A DNA stretch of 63,487 bases from Pseudomonas sp. KBW05 (lineage in GTDB: Bacteria > Pseudomonadota > Gammaproteobacteria > Pseudomonadales > Pseudomonadaceae), in assembly GCF_003852405.1 (NCBI RefSeq), contig NZ_QAJM01000014.1, positions 1 through 63,487 on the forward strand. Direction: 5' to 3'. How positions within the stretch are numbered: the stretch's first letter is position 1; each line of letters starts with the position of its first letter. A model generated the notes under the pieces. It worked only from the letters and a program-made list of their open reading frames with translations. It had not been told where the DNA came from and did no database searches. The position numbers were made by a program, and so were the translations under genes. This document shows positions 59,801 through 63,487 of this stretch, piece after piece.

Positions 59801-60829
59801 CGTGCCGCTGTTGTCGATGCCCTTGTCAGCCGTGGCCGTCAGCTGGGTGGCGCTGCTGATCTGGCCACGGTTTTCGATGCGCCCGTCACTGCCAATCACC
59901 ACTTCACCGGCGCTGGAGCCGATCTGCCCGGCGTTGCGCACGCCCACGCCGGCGCCGTTGCCCACCAGGGTGATCTTGCCGGCATACATGCCGCCCAGTT
60001 GCGCCACGTCGATGGCCACGGCGGGCGTATCAGCCGGCGCGGCACCGGTGGTGCCGGCCTTGATGGTCAGGTCCTTGGACCAGATGCCCGCGTTCACTTC
60101 GACCGTGCGCGCAATGATCTCGGTGTAGTCGGCACGGCTGGTGTCCATGCCTTCGCCACCGATGCTGATCTTGCCGCCCGAGACCTGATAGCCACTGATC
60201 AGGCCGTTCTCGAACTGTGCGCGCCCGGTGGTCAGCGTGGCGCGGTCGGCGTTGATAAAGCCGCAACCTTCGCACGCAATGCCCGATGGGTTGGCAATCA
60301 CCACCTGGGCCTTGGAACCGGCCACTTCGACAAACCCGCGCAACTGGCTCGGGTTGCTCGAATTGACTTCGTTGAGAATCACCCGCGCGCTGCCGTTGGC
60401 CAGCGCACGGTTGCCTTCGATCCAGCCAGCCAGCTGGGTCTGGCTGTTGGTCGCGGCGTTATTGAGGATCACCCCGCGCTTGTCCACGTCGAACTGCGAA
60501 TAGGTGTTGCGCGACACGCCTGCGTCGCTCGGGCGGGTGATGTCCACCACCGGCGCGCCATTGCCTGCGGCACCGATGGTCGGGCGCTGGCCTGCGGGTG
60601 CCGAGCCATCGGCCACGACCTGGGCCTGCACCGGCGCCACCAGGGTGACCCAGCCCATGCCCACCATCAACGCAAAGTGCAGCGGCGTGAGGGTTGCGGT
60701 GACCGGGCTTACCTGGGACACGCCGCGCGTGGTGCCGGGGGCCTTGCAGGCGCTCTTGACGTTCTCGGCCACCACCATCAGCAGGCCGCGGGCCTTGTTG
60801 AATACAACTCGAAACAGATGCTTATTCAT
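53057..60829 (-). CDS. cdiA: CdiA-like two-partner secretion exoprotein with lipase-like C-terminus
   Basis: 2,590 residues. An extended signal peptide (about 1-70, with FNKARGLLMVVAE and a hydrophobic core MVGMGWVTLVAP) is followed by the TPS secretion domain (about 80-330; NPSGI and GFINADRATL). Long stretches of filamentous-haemagglutinin beta-helix repeats follow (LNNSSGVITG-type), then an FHA-type region and the pre-effector phrase AGTLVITNAERQ. I see no VENN motif. The C-terminal 250 residues look like an alpha/beta hydrolase (separate entry). The ribosome-binding site is AAAGGA. It starts 24 nt after the acyltransferase gene. The partner transporter is encoded first in the operon. Alternative: a large adhesin rather than a growth inhibitor. 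Confidence 0.88.
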   Translation of the reverse strand: MNKHLFRVVFNKARGLLMVVAENVKSACKAPGTTRGVSQVSPVTATLTPLHFALMVGMGWVTLVAPVQAQVVADGSAPAGQRPTIGAAGNGAPVVDITRPSDAGVSRNTYSQFDVDKRGVILNNAATNSQTQLAGWIEGNRALANGSARVILNEVNSSNPSQLRGFVEVAGSKAQVVIANPSGIACEGCGFINADRATLTTGRAQFENGLISGYQVSGGKISIGGEGMDTSRADYTEIIARTVEVNAGIWSKDLTIKAGTTGAAPADTPAVAIDVAQLGGMYAGKITLVGNGAGVGVRNAGQIGSSAGEVVIGSDGRIENRGQISSATQLTATADKGIDNSGTLYAQGNLDLKSAADIDNKGIASAQGDARLTAKGAIRSHAGSALAAGVDSAGKLGDSGSLTLTSAGTITAKGQNLAAQKLTASAAQVDLSDSQTSAQTVALTSTAGNLDLRRSRVTASQALTANANQALLSDAAQVGAAQIGVTALDLSNVGGKWVQTGTAGMRVSVTRNLDNSSGILASGGGLDVSADSLNNGGGLVQSGALGDLSVTARQHLANQNGKLVSAAQLTLNGGTLDNSNGQITAGGALGVTAAQLNNAKGTVAATQTLTVKAGSVLNQGGTLGSVAGDLLLNSDATALDNTGGRLEAAKALTLNAQGLNNSSGVITGAQLLLNTQGQQLNNAQGTLNASDTLTVDSGVLNNDGGIVQAKSSLKIDTHGQQLSNRNSGSTGGILGQRDVSVRAGQLLNDQGFIGSAATLDVNAQHLSNQAGLLRADGYLLLTAASVDNSSTQGANQGIKGQSVALDVDSVSNRSGSIVSDTTLSVTGSGTLDNEQGIISAGSTLTVADRDLAQKRQAINNGAGTLIAGQSLLLDSANYGGNGKVLSLGDLTFRLTQDFVNSGLFQANGNVSLATSGRLTNLGALQAGNLLRLDANVVDNTASGVISAPKVQVNAATQLDNRGLIDGEATRLTTATLNNLGTGRIYGDLLALSAGTLNNTVEGASAATIAARNRLDIGAQVINNREHGLIFSTGNLLIGGALDANDQATGQAQVLNNASATVEALGSLSLNAKQINNTNEHFATQQVQVSTQALQEYLLSGSTNRYLPGQISLYNDEVLHLVTPEGYGTRWLRYDYNRTVTETQIVASDPAQILAGGNINLIADQVYNDKSRIIAGQALNASVGSVINTELSGQKVTSDSGTLASYYRIQRKGRDRQGLNVTAYTPAPLIEQISLKPTVFTEYAAINGTGTQVGALVLAKVTDSAAGTGDLAGAGRTYAVSPISEVQALTQQNAGGAVEQIRTGGFNPDLPNSSLYQINPNSTAGYLVETDPRFANYGKWLSSDYMLERLNLDPAGTQQRLGDGFYEQKLIREQVAQLTGRRFVDGYASDEAQYRGMIDSAVTLADQWKLIPGVALTAAQMAQLTSDIVWLVSKDVTLASGEVRKVLVPQVYVRVREGDIDGSGALMAGRTLNLDVRGDLVNSGSLSGRDGVNVSVQNLNNLGGRIQGNDVSLNASQDLNNIGGLISANSRLALNAGNDINVRSITTDSESAQGTRTALSRVAGLYVSAPAANLIATAGNNINLQAAQVSNTGVGGKTALVAGNDITLSTVNESFTQSNQWDGDNWRKEAGRSEVGSSVQATGDIRLGAGRDVQARGALVNSDAGAVAVSANRDINVAASERFSTADEAHKVKGSNGMFSSKTTTTRDTVAQTTAQGSTFSGEQAVMQAGNNITITGSNVVSTSGTALVAGNDIKVLAATETLDEKHTKDVKTSGMFSGGGIAVTIGSQQQTNKDSSQQTTAAASSIGSTDGNVLISSGGEYRQVGSNVSAPKGDVSIDASEVNILEARNLSAQQQEQRFKQTGVSLTLTNPIVNAVQTGQRMNKAAERTDDKRMKTLAALNTVWATNEAYTQVMADPAAAGGINLSIALGMNKSENKSEQTSNTAAGSTVAAGHDVSIVATGGKRNNDLTVQGSQITAGNDALLKADGNILLAGAENTIEQHSTNKSVNGSLGIGISFGSEKNGLSFNASASQSRGNADGNDLVWSNTHVTAGNQATLVSGKDTTLRGAVVSADKVKADVGGDLNIESLQDTSKFASEQKSMSAGISICIPPVCAGAATASFSSSNTKQKSNFASVIEQSGIRAGDGGFDLNVRGNTDLKGGVISSTDKAIADGKNSLTTGTLTVADIHNTSEASVKTSGVELSSDMLDGKLGTAKALLANSLANGSDSDSAASDTRSAISAGTLVITNAERQRVVAGMSVDQTIATLNRNTEAAHAAVERLDVAEMGRKVEAEQEIKREFYNQVSMLADEAYRKIFLEKARVYEVLKGEDGKALRDENDKVRYRELSDEEKQHLKPGPDGKVHIANNGIFNDADGAARYADQHSSADTGPQYLIHFEKANNFTSEIMIAAYQKNLENDFWGLSNATVQTKEYMVQFGQSGLHIDGHSRGTMTTGNAMESLARDPANVGVLGDTSMNFFGAAYGVQKADTLLGVLQNRSAVSSESQREALTLAYQNHNYDPVARSLGVGFNPGTGGTIPKGSNPLWEWVKVFFADESVHNCYLSASAGCAKYWEGSKEGRSEFVKVKPQP

Positions 60830-60853
60830 GCAGATCCTTTGCGCGGTGGCTGA

Positions 60854-61375
60854 TCAGAGCGCGTCGCTGGGTAACGGGTGAGTGGCAAACCAGGCTTGCG
60901 CCTCCAGGTCCAGGACGGCGATGCCCTGGAAATTCAAGACGCGCAAGCCGCGCTCTTCGCCTTTGTGGTGCAGCGCGCGGAACACCTTGGTGGGCCACAA
61001 GCGGCGGCGCAGCAAGCTGCTGATACGCTGGGTGTGGCCAAACGGCGCGACCCAGTCGTTGATCCACAAGCGCTCGCCGCTGTCCCAATCCTCCGCTGGC
61101 AGGCACACCGCCGGCGTGCGCAGGTAACGCGCCTCGGCGTCGGCACTGAGGTTGAGCCACGAGAGGAAAAACACCGGCCGCCCGCCTTCGCTGATCAAGA
61201 TGAACTGGCGCCGCTTGATCGCCGGCAACAACAGCGTCGACAGGCTGTGCAACGGTGCATCGCGATGAGCCGCCGAGTGCATCCACAGCCACACCGCCGA
61301 GCCCAGCACCTGGGCTTCGTCGATGGGGCTGTCGGCCCGCTCGGGGGCGAGCACCTCCAGGGTGTCGTGGTGCAT
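60854..61375 (-). CDS. HlyC-family toxin-activating lysine acyltransferase (CdiC-like)
   Basis: 173 residues. The family transfers an acyl chain from acyl-ACP to internal lysines of a secreted toxin. Alignment by eye to HlyC is clear: VLGSAVWLWMHSAAHRDAPL with catalytic His37, LLLPAIKRRQFIL, PVFFLSWLNLSADAEARYL, and DWDSGERLWINDWVAPFG with Asp107. Both catalytic residues of HlyC (His23, Asp92) are thus kept. The ATG at 61375 has GGAGG five bases upstream. It sits 11 nt after cdiB and 24 nt before cdiA, in one operon, so CdiA is its likely substrate. Confidence 0.88.
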   Translation of the reverse strand: MHHDTLEVLAPERADSPIDEAQVLGSAVWLWMHSAAHRDAPLHSLSTLLLPAIKRRQFILISEGGRPVFFLSWLNLSADAEARYLRTPAVCLPAEDWDSGERLWINDWVAPFGHTQRISSLLRRRLWPTKVFRALHHKGEERGLRVLNFQGIAVLDLEAQAWFATHPLPSDAL

Positions 61376-61386
61376 GCTGGCCTCCT

Positions 61387-63132
61387 TCAAAATGACCAGT
61401 TGGCGCTGAAGCCACTGGTCACGTCGGCGGTCTGGAAACCCTTGGGTTTTTCCAGGGGCTTGCCGGTGTAGATGTCATAGGAAAACTGCTTGTAGCCGCC
61501 GCGCAGGCCCACCACCGCACCGGCCAGGCGCCGGCCCGAGAGGTACTGGGTGGAATGCCCGCCGACTTCGCCATAGTCCACGCCCAGGTAAAGTTCCTGG
61601 CCGGTGTTGGCCAGGCTCAGGCCGAGGTCGTTGCTAAAGGTCCAGCCGCGTTCGGCCGAGAGGATCTGCTCGCCGTCGAAACCGCGCACGGTGTAGCGCC
61701 CGCCAATCGAAAAGCGGTCCTGGGGAATCAGCGGCGTGCGGTTCCACTGCCCGCGCCAGCCGGCGATATAGCGCAGGCGCTGGTCGGCCAGGGTGAACGG
61801 CAGCTGCAATTGGGCGTTGGCGGTAATGATCTGCGAGCGCGAGGTGCCTTCGCCGTTTTCCTCTTCAGGCGCGCGCAATGCATCACGGGCGCCGGTGCCA
61901 CGGCGATAGCCGACGCCGAGGTCGAGGGTGCTGGCGCCGATGAATTCACGGTGGTTGATCCCGGCCTGCCAACCGGCCATGCGCCGGCGTTGCAGTTCGA
62001 TTTCGGTGTCTTCGATGTAGTTGCTGGACGTGCGGCTCCAACCGCCGACCGACACGGTGGTCTTGCGCACGGCATCGCGGTAGATCACCCGCGACAGCTG
62101 CACCTCATTGGTCCGGCTGCGACCACTGTAGGAATACGCCTGGTTCACCCCGGCAATCGTCTGGTGGTAGTCGTACTCGCTGGACGTCAGGCTCAGCTGC
62201 CAATAGTCGTAGGGCACCGAGTAATGCACGGTATGGCCCTTGGAACCACGGTCGCCACTCTGGCCACCGCCCAAATCATGGTTGAAGCTGATGTAGAACA
62301 GATCGTTGAGGCTCGCCAGGTTGTCCAGCGACAGCGCGACGTTGCCTTGGTACTTGCCGGTCTGCTTGCTGCCGGAGTCATCCACCGACAGGCTGACGCG
62401 CACTGGAATCGCCTGCTTCCAGGCAATCACCACATCGCTTTCACCCGGCTGCGCATCCGCGCCTTCGGCCGGGGTGATCTGCACGTCGGCTTCGGCCGTG
62501 GGCACGCGCTTGAAGTTCTCCAGCGCCTGCTCGATATCGCGCAGGTTCAGCACATCGCCAGGCGATGCGGGCATGGCGTTCCAATAATTGGCGCGGGCGG
62601 AGGTGCCTTCGGCAAAGCGGATGTGCTTGATCCGACCCGGCACCAGCACCAGCGACAGCGTGCCCTGGTTCAAATCCTGGGCCTCGGCGAGGACGCGAGT
62701 AGTGATGAAACCCTTGGCGATGATCGCGTTTTGAATGCGCTTCATCGTCAGGTTGATACCGGCGGAACCGACACAACGGCCTTGCACCGGATCGTCTGTC
62801 GGGTTGGCGGCGCGCAGGGCCCACTGGAAGTCTTCGGCCTGGTCGCCACTGAGCACAACGCGGTCGATCTTGAAGCACGGCGTTTCATTGCGCGGCAAAC
62901 GCAAGTTGCCGGCGCTGTCCAGCGGCGCTTCCAGACGGACGTCAGGGGATTGCTCCAACTGCTCGCGCTGGGCGCGTTCACGTTGTTGCTGCAGGAGTAG
63001 TTGTTGGGCAGGCGCTTGCGGCTCAGCCGCCAAAGCCGCTGCGCTGGTCAGGAAACCGACAAGGGAACAGGTGGCGACGCAAGACTGCAGCAAAACAGAC
63101 GGTTTTGTTCTAGGTAAAGCGTCGAAAGACAT
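61387..63132 (-). CDS. cdiB: Two-partner secretion transporter CdiB (FhaC/ShlB family)
   Basis: 581-residue outer-membrane protein that exports CdiA. It has a signal peptide (about 1-38), a Gln-rich N-terminal linker helix (QQLLLQQQRERAQREQ), a POTRA pair (about 75-230; FKIDRVVLSG, LVPGRIKHIRF) and a 16-strand barrel. The conserved VRGF/E lid loop is RYTVRGFDGE, and the protein ends in a hydrophobic final strand with terminal Phe (FSANWSF). The ATG at 63132 (MSFDALPRTK) is chosen: the longer frame starts with unrelated Cys-rich sequence. First gene of the operon. Confidence 0.93.
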   Translation of the reverse strand: MSFDALPRTKPSVLLQSCVATCSLVGFLTSAAALAAEPQAPAQQLLLQQQRERAQREQLEQSPDVRLEAPLDSAGNLRLPRNETPCFKIDRVVLSGDQAEDFQWALRAANPTDDPVQGRCVGSAGINLTMKRIQNAIIAKGFITTRVLAEAQDLNQGTLSLVLVPGRIKHIRFAEGTSARANYWNAMPASPGDVLNLRDIEQALENFKRVPTAEADVQITPAEGADAQPGESDVVIAWKQAIPVRVSLSVDDSGSKQTGKYQGNVALSLDNLASLNDLFYISFNHDLGGGQSGDRGSKGHTVHYSVPYDYWQLSLTSSEYDYHQTIAGVNQAYSYSGRSRTNEVQLSRVIYRDAVRKTTVSVGGWSRTSSNYIEDTEIELQRRRMAGWQAGINHREFIGASTLDLGVGYRRGTGARDALRAPEEENGEGTSRSQIITANAQLQLPFTLADQRLRYIAGWRGQWNRTPLIPQDRFSIGGRYTVRGFDGEQILSAERGWTFSNDLGLSLANTGQELYLGVDYGEVGGHSTQYLSGRRLAGAVVGLRGGYKQFSYDIYTGKPLEKPKGFQTADVTSGFSANWSF

Positions 63133-63487
63133 TTCGCATCCTTGTGAGTGAAACTTCCTACATTCGCAGGCTTGGTCACCACAAAGACATAAAAGTGCCA
63201 TGGGGATGTATGGCCCTGTGACACATTTCGCAAAAACGGGGGGTTGGGAACGGCTTGGCTTTTTGGGTGGAAGGCTCTATTTCAAGGCCTGGAGCTGATT
63301 TAGCCGAATTCGACAATAATTCAACTTTTGTACAGGTTTGTGTCCTGATGCAATGAGCCTCTGCACAAACCCATCAAATTGGCGGCAGCCAGACAGACCG
63401 AGGTGTCTGCATCGCAGGCAAGCCAGCTCCCATAAAAAAGCGGTGAACGACACGAGCAATACCGGTCGGCTTTAAGGCCGCCGCGCT
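63133..63487. other. Region upstream of cdiB, no gene seen
   Basis: AT-rich near 63290-63330. On the minus strand TTGAAT (63324-63319), 16 bases, TAAATC (63302-63297) is a weak sigma-70-like candidate for the cdi-type operon. No open frame here looks like a gene. Confidence 0.4.
63396..63432. repeat. Single REP half-element, third family
   Basis: GACCGAGGTGTCTGCATCGC followed by AGGCAAGCCAGCTCCCA. Read on the other strand it starts TGGGAGCTGGCTTGCCTGCG, a REP type known in fluorescent pseudomonads and unlike the two families seen elsewhere in this window. No inverted partner lies before the window end. Confidence 0.7.

Noticed and set aside
55973-60853. A 1,600-codon open frame on the plus strand opposite cdiA, and another at 53489-55921
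   Set aside because: Low-complexity Ala/Val/Gly-rich translation without domains; these are antisense shadows of the repetitive exoprotein gene.

Overview
The window reads as chromosome of a fluorescent Pseudomonas, most likely of the P. fluorescens subgroup. The evidence is high GC, pyoverdine genes (pvdS, pvdG, pvdL, pvdH and an MbtH-like gene), a minCDE-rluA-M18 peptidase block as in other pseudomonads, and many REP/REPIN palindromes built on GTGGGAGCGGGCTTGCTCGC. No tRNA, rRNA, CRISPR array or insertion sequence was seen.

Layout. 1-9.3 kb is housekeeping: patatin-like hydrolase, lipid A acyltransferase, minC-minD-minE, rluA, M18 aminopeptidase, a small membrane protein and an MscS-type channel. 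9.3-11.1 kb holds the MbtH-like gene and pvdH, each with a PvdS-type promoter. 11.3-17.7 kb holds a periplasmic amidase and a two-component system divergent from a dsbD/tlpA-like/dsbG operon. 17.7-20.4 kb is a lower-GC gene for a 903-residue protein with tandem Ig-like modules and no recognised function. 20.6-35.1 kb is pvdL (4,294 residues), pvdG and divergent pvdS with a promoter inside a Fur-box-like site. 35.3-45.2 kb holds a periplasmic solute-binding protein and the atuR-atuABCDEF acyclic terpene cluster. 45.2-52.4 kb is mixed: exonuclease, ppnP, MOSC protein, cheV, a small helical protein, a kinase/LuxR regulator pair, a YegS-like kinase and lipoproteins. 52.4-63.1 kb, on the minus strand, is a two-partner secretion / contact-dependent-inhibition-type locus.

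How the parts work together. Low iron should release Fur from the pvdS promoter; PvdS then reads TAAAT/TAATT-N16-CGT promoters before pvdH, the MbtH-like gene and pvdG-pvdL. PvdH makes diaminobutyrate, which fits the diaminobutyrate-type pocket read from the last adenylation domain of PvdL. AtuR should repress atuA-F through two mirrored 16-bp sites. The Dsb operon has a 10-bp direct repeat on an 11-bp period, as expected for an OmpR-family regulator.

The most unusual system is the last one: cdiB, an HlyC-family toxin lysine acyltransferase, a 2,590-residue CdiA-like exoprotein without a visible VENN motif but ending in a lipase-like domain (GHSRG plus candidate Asp and His), and then a small lipoprotein gene whose ribosome-binding site overlaps the cdiA stop codon. 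I infer an acyl-activated, lipase-armed contact-dependent system with a lipoprotein as candidate immunity factor.
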